The notes beneath the pieces are model-generated. The model was not told where the DNA came from. It worked only from the letters and a program-made list of their open reading frames with translations, and made no database searches. Positions 47,997 to 56,520 of a stretch of 64,000 nt of DNA are shown one piece after another. The DNA comes from Oscillospiraceae bacterium (GTDB taxonomy: Bacteria > Bacillota_A > Clostridia > Oscillospirales > Oscillospiraceae): NCBI GenBank assembly GCA_017545325.1, contig JAFWOX010000003.1, positions 1 through 64,000 on the forward strand, given 5' to 3'. Numbering within the stretch: the first letter of the stretch is position 1; each line of letters starts with the position of its first letter. The position numbers and the translations under genes were made by a program.

Positions 47997-48992
47997 ATGA
48001 ATCTGACGCGAACCCTGGCGGCCTTTGTCATATCCCTGGCGGTGACGCTGATCGTCGGCCGCTTTCTCATCCCCTTCCTCCGGAGAGCCAAGGCGGGGCA
48101 GAGCATCAAGCGGGACGGCCCCATCTGGCATATGAGCAAAGAAGGGACCCCAACGATGGGCGGCCTCATGTTCATTGCGGGAATCTTTGCGGCTATCCTC
48201 TGCGTCTGCATCCGGGAGATGCGGGAAGGGGACTGGTCGGCCCCCGCCATGCTGCTCTTTGCCGTGGTGCAGGGCGCCATAGGCTTTACCGATGACCTGG
48301 AGAAGATCCGCAAGCACGGCAATCAGGGCCTGACAGGCTGGCAGAAATCCATGCTGCAGCTGGTGGTGGCCGTGGCCTTTGTCCTGCTGCTCCGGTATAT
48401 CGGGTATCTGAGTCCCAACCTGTACATCCCCTTCTTCGATACCGTCGTTCCTCTGCCCGAACCGGTCTATGTGGCCTTCTGCGCCTTTGTGATCCTGGGC
48501 ACGGTGAACGCGGTGAATCTTACGGACGGGGTGGACGGCCTGGTGACCGGCGTTACCCTGCCGGTGGCGCTGTGCTTTGCCGTCCTGGCCGTCACCTGGA
48601 AAATGGAACCACAGGCCATTTTTGCCGCGGCGCTTGCGGCGGGGCTCCTGGGCTTCCTGGCATACAATCGCCATCCGGCGAAGGTGTTCATGGGGGATAC
48701 TGGCTCCCTGTTCCTGGGCGGCGCGGTCTGCGCCCTGGCCTTTGCCATGGATATGCCCCTGGCCCTGATTCCCCTGGGCATCGTGTATATCGCGGAGGCC
48801 ATGAGCGATATCCTGCAGGTTGGGTATTTCAAGCTCACCCACGGGAAGCGGATCTTCAAAATGGCCCCCATCCATCATCACTTTGAAAAAAGCGGCTGGA
48901 GCGAGTGGAAGGTCTTCTGGGTCTTCTCCTCCGTCTCCCTGGCCTTTGCTCTCCTCACCTGGCTCGGCCTGCGGGGGAGATATGGACTCTGA
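47997..48992 (+). CDS. mraY: Phospho-N-acetylmuramoyl-pentapeptide-transferase (MraY)
   Basis: Integral membrane enzyme of 331 aa that transfers the MurNAc-pentapeptide phosphate to undecaprenyl phosphate to make lipid I. The family blocks GPIWHMSKEGTPTMGGLMF (about 41-59), FTDDLEKIRK (about 96-105), NAVNLTDGVDGL (about 171-182) and the catalytic loop HHHFEKSGWSEWKV (about 290-303) are visible. About ten transmembrane segments fit the family. I chose ATG 47997 after GGGAGTGG; a GTG 12 bp upstream is possible. Confidence 0.96.
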   Translation: MNLTRTLAAFVISLAVTLIVGRFLIPFLRRAKAGQSIKRDGPIWHMSKEGTPTMGGLMFIAGIFAAILCVCIREMREGDWSAPAMLLFAVVQGAIGFTDDLEKIRKHGNQGLTGWQKSMLQLVVAVAFVLLLRYIGYLSPNLYIPFFDTVVPLPEPVYVAFCAFVILGTVNAVNLTDGVDGLVTGVTLPVALCFAVLAVTWKMEPQAIFAAALAAGLLGFLAYNRHPAKVFMGDTGSLFLGGAVCALAFAMDMPLALIPLGIVYIAEAMSDILQVGYFKLTHGKRIFKMAPIHHHFEKSGWSEWKVFWVFSSVSLAFALLTWLGLRGRYGL

Positions 48993-49017
48993 TTTCCCGG
49001 GAAAGGAAGGACGGAAT

Positions 49018-50280
49018 ATGGCGGAATTCACCGAGTTTCCCCTTGATTTGCCCCAGGCAGAGGCGCCGAAGCAGCCGGAAGCTCCGGAGAAGCAGGGGAG
49101 GGGACGGCGCAGAAGGGCGCGGGATGGCGTCGATCAGGCCAGAGGCCGGATCGATCTGACCTTCCTTCTGCTGACTCTTTTGCTTCTGGGCGTGGGCCTG
49201 GTGATGATGCTCTCCGCCAGCTATGTGAGCGCCTACTATGATACGGTGGGCGGGAGCAATCCCGGGGATCCGCTGTATTATTTCCGCAGACAGGTCCTGC
49301 TGGCGATCCTGGGTCTGATCCTGATGGTCGTCCTGGCCAGACTGCCTTACGGCCTTCTGCGCTGGGAGCTGCTGCCCTTCATCGCCCTGGCTGCGGCCTT
49401 CGGCCTGCTGCTCCTGGTCACGGTGATCGGCAAGGCCTCCCACGGCGCCGTGCGCTGGGTGCAGCTCGGCGGTATCCGCTTCCAGCCCTCGGAGCTGCTG
49501 AAGGCTGCGCTGGTGTTTTTCTTCGCCTATTGGGGAAGCCGGCATGCGGACCGGATGGGCACGTTCAAATACGGCGCGATGCCGCATCTGCTGCTCATGG
49601 TGGGCTTCGCGGGCCTGCTCATGCTCCAGCCTCATCTTTCCGCGACCATGATCGTGGTGGGCATCACCCTGATCATGATGTGGGCTTCCGGAACCCGTTG
49701 GTACTACGTGATCGGCGTCATCGTCGTCATGTGGCTCCTGTATCTGTTCGCCATGGCGAACCGGGAGTGGCTCACCTCGCTGGTGGAAAAGCTCTCCTAC
49801 ATCTATTCGCGGATCGACGCCTGGCAGGATCCGGAAAAGGAAAGACTCGGGGAGGGTTGGCAGATCCTTCAGTCCCTGTATGCCATCGGCTCCGGCGGCC
49901 TGCTGGGTCTGGGCCTGGGACAGAGCCGCCAGAAATACCTGTATTTGCCGGAGGAGCATAACGACTATATCTTCTCCATCATTTGCGAGGAGCTGGGGTT
50001 CATCGGCGCGGTGCTGATCCTTCTGCTCTTTGCGGTACTGATCATCCGGGGCTACTGGCTGGCCATGCACTGCCGGAACCGGTTCGATTCCCTGCTGATC
50101 ACCGGCTTTACCTCCCTGCTGTTCCTGCAGGTCTTCCTGAATGTGGCGGTCGCCACGAACTTCCTGCCCTCCACCGGCATCTCCCTGCCGTTTTTCAGCT
50201 ATGGGGGCACCGCCCTGATCATGCAGCTGGGCGAAGTGGGGCTGATCCTGCTGGCCTCCCGGGGCATACCGGATAAATAA
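49018..50280 (+). CDS. ftsW: Lipid II polymerase FtsW (SEDS family)
   Basis: A 420-residue polytopic membrane glycosyltransferase that polymerises septal peptidoglycan with the cognate PBP. A charged cytosolic N-terminal extension (residues 1-45) precedes about ten membrane helices. SEDS hallmarks are GKASHGAVRWVQLGGIRFQPSELLKA (about 140-165), the catalytic-loop Asp region, GLGLGQSRQKYLYLPEEHNDYIFSIICEELGF (about 300-331) and STGISLPFFSYGG (about 385-397). Start ATG 49018 follows AAAGGAAGG. The sequence cannot fully exclude RodA, but cluster position favours FtsW. Confidence 0.93.
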   Translation: MAEFTEFPLDLPQAEAPKQPEAPEKQGRGRRRRARDGVDQARGRIDLTFLLLTLLLLGVGLVMMLSASYVSAYYDTVGGSNPGDPLYYFRRQVLLAILGLILMVVLARLPYGLLRWELLPFIALAAAFGLLLLVTVIGKASHGAVRWVQLGGIRFQPSELLKAALVFFFAYWGSRHADRMGTFKYGAMPHLLLMVGFAGLLMLQPHLSATMIVVGITLIMMWASGTRWYYVIGVIVVMWLLYLFAMANREWLTSLVEKLSYIYSRIDAWQDPEKERLGEGWQILQSLYAIGSGGLLGLGLGQSRQKYLYLPEEHNDYIFSIICEELGFIGAVLILLLFAVLIIRGYWLAMHCRNRFDSLLITGFTSLLFLQVFLNVAVATNFLPSTGISLPFFSYGGTALIMQLGEVGLILLASRGIPDK

Positions 50281-50290
50281 GGGGGAAGCC

Positions 50291-51412
50291 ATGCGATTTC
50301 TGTTTACCTGCGGGGGTACCGGGGGACATATCAACCCCGCGGTGGCCGCCGCTCAGCGCCTGAAGGCGCTGATGCCGGACTGCGAGATCCTCTTCCTGGG
50401 TACGGCGGACAACCTGGAGATGGACCTGGTGCCTCGGGAGGGGTTTCCCATCCGGGCGATTCCGGCGGGGAATCTGCACCGGAGCCTCAGACCGCGGGAA
50501 ATCCTCCATAATCTGCGCTCCGGCGCGCTGCTGATGGAGGGCATCCGTCAGGCGAAGCGCATCCTGGAGGAATTCCGGCCGGACGCTGTGCTGGGTACCG
50601 GAGGCTATGTATGCTGCCCTGTGCTGATCGCCGCCTCCCGCATGAAGATCCCCACTCTGCTCCACGAGGCCAACGCCCTTCCGGGCCTCACGACGCGTAT
50701 GCTGGAGAAGCATACGGATCAGCTGATGGTGGCCTTTGAGGAGAGCAGGAGGTATTATCGCGAGCCGGATAAGGTTGTATGCACGGGGATGCCGGTGCGC
50801 AGCGGCTTTCGGGACAGGGATCGGCTCATGGCCCGGCGGAGCCTGGGGATCCCGGAGGATCTGCCGCTGATTTTGTCCTTCGGCGGCTCCCTGGGCGCAG
50901 TCCGGATGAATGAAGCCCTGGCGGCGATGGCGGCCGAACAGGAAAAAGAACCCCGATTCCGCCTTCTCCACGCCACAGGCGGGGGTCAGGAGGGGCTGGA
51001 GACCATGCGCAGACGCATGGCGGAACTGGGGGCCGAACAGCCGGAGTATACCCGACTCGAGCCGTATCTCTATGATATGCCCGCCGCCATGGCGGCGGCG
51101 GATCTGGTGATCTGCCGGGCGGGAGCCTCCACCCTGGGAGAGCTGGCCGCCGCGGGAAAGGCCGCGATCCTGATCCCCTATCCCTATGCAACGGGAAACC
51201 ATCAGGAAAAGAACGCCATGATCCCGGAGAGCCGAGGCGCGGCGGTGCTGCTGCGGGACGGCGACTGTTCCGCCGATACGCTGCGGGAAGCCGTCCTCCG
51301 GCTGCTGGAGGATCCGGCTGCTCTGCCGGAAATGGGCAGAAGGATGAAAAGTCTGGACCGGGCGGACGCCCTGGACGCCATCGTGGAACAGATCCTGCGC
51401 CTGGCCGCTTAG
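50291..51412 (+). CDS. murG: UDP-GlcNAc--lipid I N-acetylglucosaminyltransferase MurG
   Basis: GT-B fold membrane-associated enzyme (373 aa) forming lipid II. Motifs: TCGGTGGHINPAVAAA (glycine loop, about 6-21), GTGGYVCCPVLIAA (about 100-113), LLHEANALPG (about 122-131), LILSFGGSLGAVRMNEAL (about 195-212), and CRAGASTLGELAAAGKAAILIPYP (about 276-299) near the C-terminal donor site. It is on the same transcript as ftsW and murA. No murD is present between mraY and ftsW. Confidence 0.96.
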   Translation: MRFLFTCGGTGGHINPAVAAAQRLKALMPDCEILFLGTADNLEMDLVPREGFPIRAIPAGNLHRSLRPREILHNLRSGALLMEGIRQAKRILEEFRPDAVLGTGGYVCCPVLIAASRMKIPTLLHEANALPGLTTRMLEKHTDQLMVAFEESRRYYREPDKVVCTGMPVRSGFRDRDRLMARRSLGIPEDLPLILSFGGSLGAVRMNEALAAMAAEQEKEPRFRLLHATGGGQEGLETMRRRMAELGAEQPEYTRLEPYLYDMPAAMAAADLVICRAGASTLGELAAAGKAAILIPYPYATGNHQEKNAMIPESRGAAVLLRDGDCSADTLREAVLRLLEDPAALPEMGRRMKSLDRADALDAIVEQILRLAA

Positions 51413-51470
51413 AACCCTATTCCCCGCTCCGCATAGGATGACATGAGATCACCTTTGCGGAGGACCGGCC

Positions 51471-52736
51471 ATGAGTTCGATCTATGTTACGGGGGGAAAG
51501 CCCCTGTTCGGCGCCCTGCGGGTGCAGGGTGCAAAAAACAGCGCCCTGCCTATCCTGTCCGCCGCCGTGCTGGCGGAGGGCGTGAGCGTGATCCGCAACT
51601 GTCCGAAGCTGACGGATACGGAGGCCGCCGTTCGCATCCTGCGGGAGGTGGGCTGCCGGGTCTGGGCGGATGCAGACGCGCTGTATGTGGATTCCTCCGG
51701 CCCGATCCGGCCGGAGATCCCCAGCCGCCTGATGCGGGAGATGCGATCCAGCGTGATCTTCCTGGGCCCTCTTCTGGCCCGGTGCGGAGAGGCAAGGATG
51801 TCCGCCCCCGGAGGCTGCGAGATCGGCGCCAGGCCCATCGACCTGCATCTCAGCGCTCTGCGGAGCCTGGGGGCGGAGATCGACGAGCGGGGAGGAAACC
51901 TGGATTGCCGGGCAGTCCGTCTGAGGGGATGCCGGATCGATCTGCCCTTTCCCAGCGTGGGGGCGACGGAGAATGCCCTTCTGGCCGCCTGTCTGGGAGA
52001 AGGGGAGACCGTGATCACCAATGCGGCCAGGGAACCGGAGCTCCGGGATCTGGAGGCCTTTCTCAATTCTGCCGGGGCGTCGGTGAGCGGTGCGGGCAGC
52101 GCCGTGATCCGGGTGCAGGGGACTTCTGCCCTGCATGGGGCGGTCCATCGGATCATGCCGGATCGGATCGCCTCCTCGACCTGGCTCGCCGCGTGCGCCG
52201 CGGCGGGCGGGGATGTGCGGCTGTATGATACCGAGTGGAGAGACTATCACCCGGTCCTGCGGGCCTTGCAGGAGATGGGCTGCGATCTGTACACGGGGGA
52301 GAACCTGGTGCGCATCCGCAGTCTGGGCAGGCTGAAGGCCGCAAGTCCCATCGTCACAAGGCCATATCCCGGCTTTCCCACGGACGCCCAGCCGCCGCTC
52401 ATGGCGGCGGCCCTCAGGGCGGAGGGAACCACCGCCTTTCAGGAGACGATCTTTGAAAGCCGCTTCCGCCATATTCCCGAGCTGCGGCGCATGGGGGCGG
52501 ATATCCGCACCGATGGGCGGACCGCGGTGGTCTGGGGGGTGCCGAAGCTCTACGGGGCTGAGGTCTGCGCGCCGGATCTGCGGGGAGGCGCAGCCCTCCT
52601 GATCGCCGCCCTGGGGGCGGAAGGAGAAAGCCGCATCTGCGGGGTGAACCATTTGGACCGGGGCTATACTGCCATAGAAGAGAGCCTGGCGGAGCTGGGC
52701 GCGGAAACAGTACGCAAGGAGGACGGAGATGGATAA
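51471..52736 (+). CDS. murA: UDP-N-acetylglucosamine 1-carboxyvinyltransferase
   Basis: First committed step of peptidoglycan synthesis, target of fosfomycin. The 421-residue protein carries GALRVQGAKNSALPILSAA (about 14-32) with the invariant Lys, the active-site loop APGGCEIGARPIDLH (about 107-121) with the catalytic Cys retained, and DAQPPLMAAAL (about 305-315). The presence of Cys predicts fosfomycin sensitivity. The ATG follows GGAGG. In this cluster it takes the place between murG and ftsQ where murC and murB often stand. Confidence 0.93.
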   Translation: MSSIYVTGGKPLFGALRVQGAKNSALPILSAAVLAEGVSVIRNCPKLTDTEAAVRILREVGCRVWADADALYVDSSGPIRPEIPSRLMREMRSSVIFLGPLLARCGEARMSAPGGCEIGARPIDLHLSALRSLGAEIDERGGNLDCRAVRLRGCRIDLPFPSVGATENALLAACLGEGETVITNAAREPELRDLEAFLNSAGASVSGAGSAVIRVQGTSALHGAVHRIMPDRIASSTWLAACAAAGGDVRLYDTEWRDYHPVLRALQEMGCDLYTGENLVRIRSLGRLKAASPIVTRPYPGFPTDAQPPLMAAALRAEGTTAFQETIFESRFRHIPELRRMGADIRTDGRTAVVWGVPKLYGAEVCAPDLRGGAALLIAALGAEGESRICGVNHLDRGYTAIEESLAELGAETVRKEDGDG

Positions 52737-53481
52737 AGCGTTGACGGCGAGGTACCCGGATGCCCGGCGCACCGAAAAAACGGCGAGGATCATTCGATGG
52801 ATCCTGGCGGCGTTCTGCATCATCGCGGCGCTTTACGGCTTCTTGAAAATAACCGATGTACAGATCAGCGGAAACATGGTATACTCAAACGAAGAAGTGT
52901 TTGCCGCATCCGGTCTGCGCGAGGGAACTCCTCTCCTGCTGACGGGAAGGGGCGCGGTGAAGCGGCTCATCGAATCCCGGCTTCCGGCGGTGGAAAAAGC
53001 GGATGTGCGCATCCGTCTGCCCGGCGCCGTGGTCATCCGCATCCGGGAGGGCACGGCCGTGGCCTCCCTTGAGATGGGGGACGGGCGCAGCCTCCTGCTG
53101 AGCGCCAAGGGTAAAGTGGTGGGGGAGACGGACGACCCCTCCGCCTATGTCCGGTTGGTGGGGATGACCCCGCTGGAGGGGGACGTCGGCCGCCTCCTGA
53201 AGCTGGAAAAAGAGGACGAAGTCAAGCTGGAATGCCTGTCAGAGTTGTTGACTCTTCTGGAAGAACACGGTAGAATAGAGGAAGTAAGGGAGCTGGATGT
53301 AGCCAACCTCACCTCTATCCGCATGAATTATGGGGACCGTTTCCAGGTGCGTCTGGGCGGCGCCGACCGTCTGGCCGAAAAGCTGAATTTCCTGGAGCAG
53401 ATCCTGGAGGAGCTCTCCTATGGGGAGACCGGGACCATTGACCTCACCCGGGAAACGGAGGGGCACTACATCCCCCGGTAA
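52729..53481 (+). CDS. FtsQ/DivIB-family division protein
   Basis: A 250-residue bitopic membrane protein: short cytosolic basic tail, transmembrane helix (about 25-42), a POTRA domain beginning ITDVQISGNMVYSNEEVFAASGL (about 44-66), and a beta domain ending near residue 240. It stabilises the FtsL/FtsB subcomplex at the septum. Conservation is typical low FtsQ/DivIB level; the POTRA and position before ftsZ support the call. ATG 52729 follows a strong AAGGAGG. Confidence 0.88.
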   Translation: MDKALTARYPDARRTEKTARIIRWILAAFCIIAALYGFLKITDVQISGNMVYSNEEVFAASGLREGTPLLLTGRGAVKRLIESRLPAVEKADVRIRLPGAVVIRIREGTAVASLEMGDGRSLLLSAKGKVVGETDDPSAYVRLVGMTPLEGDVGRLLKLEKEDEVKLECLSELLTLLEEHGRIEEVRELDVANLTSIRMNYGDRFQVRLGGADRLAEKLNFLEQILEELSYGETGTIDLTRETEGHYIPR

Positions 53482-53529
53482 CGGACAGAAATAACGGATG
53501 CGTGCGCATGAGAGAAGGATGATGAAGAG

Positions 53530-54597
53530 ATGTCTGATGTGGTGAACATGAAGGTCGTCGGCATCGGCGGCGCGGGGAACAATGTGGTGAGTCGGATGCG
53601 CTCTTCCGGGCTGGACGGCGTCACCTACGTAAACATCAATACCGATCGGCCCACTCTGGTTGCCTCCGCCGCGGATGAACGGGTGCAGATCGGCGAAAAG
53701 CTCACCCATGGCCAGGGAGCCGGTTCCAAGCCGGAGGTCGGCCGCATGGCGGCGGAGGAGGATCGCAACAATATCCTGCGGATCTTTGAGAATACGGATG
53801 CCGTCTTCCTCACCGCGGGCATGGGCGGCGGCACGGGCACCGGCGCGATCCCTGTGGTGGCGGACGCCGCCCGGGAGCAGGGCGTTCTGACCATCGCCGT
53901 GGTTTCCACCCCCTTTAAGTGGGAGGGGCCCAGGAAGATGCGTACCGCCGAGGCGGGGCTTGAAGCCCTGCGGGAAAAGGTGGATACCCTCTTCGTCATC
54001 CCCAATGAAAACATCAGGAAGGTTTCGGAGCAGAACGTCACCTTCGCCAACGCCTTCACCGTTTCCGACGAGGTCCTGAACCGGGCGGTGGGCGGCATAG
54101 CCGACCTGCTGCGGAGCACCGGCTTTATCAACCTGGATTTTGCCGATCTGAAGGCCATCCTGCGCCAGTCCGGCCTGGCCCACCTGGGCATCAGCGAGGC
54201 CAGCGGCAAGGGCAAGGTGGATGAGGCGGCAGCCGCGGCCATCCACAGCGACCTGACGGAAACCAGCGTAAACGGCGCCCGCCGGGTGATCGTGAACATG
54301 ACCGTTTCCCAGGATCTGGCTATGGAGGACGTGACCACCCTGATGGAAAAGATCCAGGCGGCGGCTCATCCGGACGCCAACATCATTTTCGGCCTGGGTT
54401 ACGACGAAACCCTGGTGGATGCGCTCCGTCTCATCGTGATCGCGACGGATTTCGACGGGGAAGCCGGCGCCGAGGGGAAGCCTGCGGAGGCGGCGAAGGA
54501 CGCGGCTGCCGCGGCGGTGGAGAAGCAGCGGAGCGGAGAGCCGGAAGACGACGATGAATGGGATGCCTGGCTCATGAAGTATTTCGGGAACAAATGA
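53530..54597 (+). CDS. ftsZ: Cell division protein FtsZ
   Basis: Tubulin-like GTPase forming the division ring. The 355-residue protein shows GIGGAGNNVVSRM (about 11-23), the tubulin signature GMGGGTGTGAIPVVADAA (about 97-114), the T7 synergy-loop equivalent NLDFADLKAILR (about 202-213), and an acidic linker rich in Ala/Glu/Asp. The C-terminal end, DEWDAWLMKYFGNK, is unlike the usual DIPTFLR-type tail that binds FtsA, SepF and ZapA. No ftsA is present nearby. It closes the dcw cluster, ahead of a hairpin at 54609-54640. Confidence 0.95.
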   Translation: MSDVVNMKVVGIGGAGNNVVSRMRSSGLDGVTYVNINTDRPTLVASAADERVQIGEKLTHGQGAGSKPEVGRMAAEEDRNNILRIFENTDAVFLTAGMGGGTGTGAIPVVADAAREQGVLTIAVVSTPFKWEGPRKMRTAEAGLEALREKVDTLFVIPNENIRKVSEQNVTFANAFTVSDEVLNRAVGGIADLLRSTGFINLDFADLKAILRQSGLAHLGISEASGKGKVDEAAAAAIHSDLTETSVNGARRVIVNMTVSQDLAMEDVTTLMEKIQAAAHPDANIIFGLGYDETLVDALRLIVIATDFDGEAGAEGKPAEAAKDAAAAAVEKQRSGEPEDDDEWDAWLMKYFGNK

Positions 54598-54608
54598 GAA
54601 CAGAAATC

Positions 54609-54640
54609 CGGGAGCCGAACCTTGCGGGGTCCGGCTCCCG
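54609..54640 (+). terminator. Hairpin after ftsZ
   Basis: CGGGAGCC (54609-54616) pairs with GGCTCCCG (54633-54640), and GGACC-like inner pairing extends the stem. It has no T-run, so it may be a weak terminator or mRNA-end stabiliser between ftsZ and the esterase. Confidence 0.45.
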
Positions 54641-54663
54641 CTGTATAAGGAAGGGGATTAACG

Positions 54664-55563
54664 ATGGATATCGTGTTGACCGATCATTCCGAGCAGGTCA
54701 GCTGCGGGAAGCTCTATACCTTTCAGATCGCCATGAAACCCATACCGGATGGGAGAATACGGACGATCCGCGTCTGGCTGCCGGAGATCTATGACGGCGT
54801 CAGGCGCTTCCCCGTGCTGTACATGCATGACGGGCAGTATGTGTTTCCCGAGAACGGCCCTCTGGAAGGCATGGGCTCCTGGCAGTTTGCCCGGAAGATC
54901 AGCGAGCTGGAACCGGAATGCCAGTGCATCGTCGTCGCTATCGACACCTCCGGTGACCGCGGCAGCGAACTGCTGCCCCCCTACAAGCGCAATCCGGCCC
55001 ACCGGATCCCCCGGGATCCCGGTACGCCGGACTATGTCGCCCTGGGCCATCTGTATGCGGACTTCGTTCGGGATACGCTGAAGCCGGTGATCGACGAGCG
55101 CTTTCTGACCCTGCCGGACGCCGCCCATACCGGCATCGGCGGTTCCTCCATGGGCGGCCTTCAGTCCTACTACATGACCATGAGGGATCCCAATGTATTC
55201 GGCCGCTCCCTGGACCTCTCCGCCGGATTGGATATCCTGGACGAAAGCTGCCTGGAGCTGATCGACGGCTATGACCCCAAACGGCTGGAGAACGCCCGCT
55301 TCTATTTCTACAGCGGGGATCAGGGGATGGATGTGACCATTATGAAGGCCACCGTCACCGTTTACCGCCGGATGAAGGATATGCTTCATCTGACGAACCG
55401 GCAGATCTGCATGATGATCGACAGCCGGGAATCCCACTGGGGCACCTCCTGGGGCAAATATCTGCAGGATGGACTCCGGTATCTGTTCAGTGAGGACAAC
55501 GGCGTGGAGTCTCCCCCCGGCTTCACCCAGAATCTGCCTCGGGATAAGGAACACTCCAGCTGA
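54664..55563 (+). CDS. Alpha/beta-hydrolase-fold esterase (YbbA/enterochelin-esterase-like)
   Basis: A 299-residue esterase with no signal peptide. Features are YTFQIAMKPIPDGR (beta-sheet N-terminus), VLYMHDGQYVF (about 51-61), and the nucleophile elbow GIGGSSMGGLQSYY with Ser (about 157-170; GxSxG as GSSMG), followed by SESHWGTSW-like His region (SRESHWGTSW, about 256-265). The family hydrolyses phenolic or siderophore esters; substrate unknown. It lies 66 bp after ftsZ but has its own RBS AAGGAAGGGG. Confidence 0.82.
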   Translation: MDIVLTDHSEQVSCGKLYTFQIAMKPIPDGRIRTIRVWLPEIYDGVRRFPVLYMHDGQYVFPENGPLEGMGSWQFARKISELEPECQCIVVAIDTSGDRGSELLPPYKRNPAHRIPRDPGTPDYVALGHLYADFVRDTLKPVIDERFLTLPDAAHTGIGGSSMGGLQSYYMTMRDPNVFGRSLDLSAGLDILDESCLELIDGYDPKRLENARFYFYSGDQGMDVTIMKATVTVYRRMKDMLHLTNRQICMMIDSRESHWGTSWGKYLQDGLRYLFSEDNGVESPPGFTQNLPRDKEHSS

Positions 55564-55579
55564 AGGAATAACGAAGGAT

Positions 55580-55616
55580 GGGCCGGCTGATCGACATTCG
55601 ATCAACTGGCCCTTTT
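55580..55616 (+). terminator. Terminator of the esterase gene
   Basis: GGGCC...TGATCGA (55580-55595) pairs with TCGATCA...GGCCC (55598-55612), followed by TTTT (55613-55616). It separates the esterase from the converging hydrolase. Confidence 0.75.
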
Positions 55617-55632
55617 GCCTGCTGGCGAGGAG

Positions 55633-56478
55633 TCAGTCATTGACGATGGGACTGTAATACCAGCCGGTATTCACCACATTTTCATAGAAGCGGAGCGCGT
55701 CGTCCGCTGCATCCTCCACCATGGGGATGTCGTGGGAGACGCCGGAATGGATGACCAGCTTGCAGTTGGGCAGGCATTTTGCGGTCCGGAGCATCAGGTC
55801 GGGCCGGGAAATGGGATCCTCCATCCCGCCGATGATGAGTACCGGGGTCCTGATGGTCTTCAGCGCTTCCAGCACCTTGGCCTCCGTATGCAGGGCGGCC
55901 AGGGGGCGGCCGAAGTCGATGGCCTTGGTCTCCGGCGCGTCGTAGATCGCCTCATAATCCGGCTGCGCCCGCTTCGCCCGGTTCTCCGCCTCCTCGATGG
56001 CGTACCGCTCCCGGATCCTGGGGTCCTCGGATGGGGTGCGCATCACCGGCAGCTTCAGCTTGCCGGACATGGTCAGGCTGCGGATGGACTGCTTTCCCTC
56101 GTCCAGGTTGTGGGGGCCGGGGACGACGGCGAAAAAGCAAATGACCCGCTCAGGATGCCGCAGCACCACATGCCAGCCGGCGCCCGCCCCATGAGAGGCG
56201 CCGGAATAGACGAATCTGCCTATGCCCATCTTGTCCGCAAAGGCGATGACGTCGTCCGCAAAACGGTCGTACCAGTGCTCTCCGTAATCCTCCCGGATGT
56301 GGGTGGACTGTCCGAAGCCCCGGTTGGTGAGCAGGAAAACATGGAAGCCCCGTTTCGCCAACTCCCGCTCCAGACTGAAGCGGCTGTGGCCCACCTGCGT
56401 GCAGAGCAGGAAGCGGTCGCCCTCGCCCCACTCCTCATAATGGATCTGAATCCCTTTTTCCACTTCCATCAACGGCAT
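55633..56478 (-). CDS. Alpha/beta hydrolase
   Basis: A 281-residue soluble hydrolase with no signal peptide. The nucleophile elbow is GASHGAGAGWH (Ser about residue 95, inside VYSGASHGAGAG). A cap-like middle part (residues 118-190) is rich in charged residues, and a late GGMEDPISRPD segment (about 213-223) with VIHSGVSHDIPMVED holds the Asp and His candidates. The family includes haloalkane dehalogenases, esterases and C-C hydrolases; the substrate cannot be deduced. It is the second gene of a minus-strand pair after the GH127 gene (42 bp gap), suggesting breakdown of a plant glycoside. Confidence 0.82.
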   Translation of the reverse strand: MPLMEVEKGIQIHYEEWGEGDRFLLCTQVGHSRFSLERELAKRGFHVFLLTNRGFGQSTHIREDYGEHWYDRFADDVIAFADKMGIGRFVYSGASHGAGAGWHVVLRHPERVICFFAVVPGPHNLDEGKQSIRSLTMSGKLKLPVMRTPSEDPRIRERYAIEEAENRAKRAQPDYEAIYDAPETKAIDFGRPLAALHTEAKVLEALKTIRTPVLIIGGMEDPISRPDLMLRTAKCLPNCKLVIHSGVSHDIPMVEDAADDALRFYENVVNTGWYYSPIVND

Positions 56479-56520
56479 GATGAAAACCTCCCTATGTGAT
56501 CGAATTTCTCCGTTTTCGGT

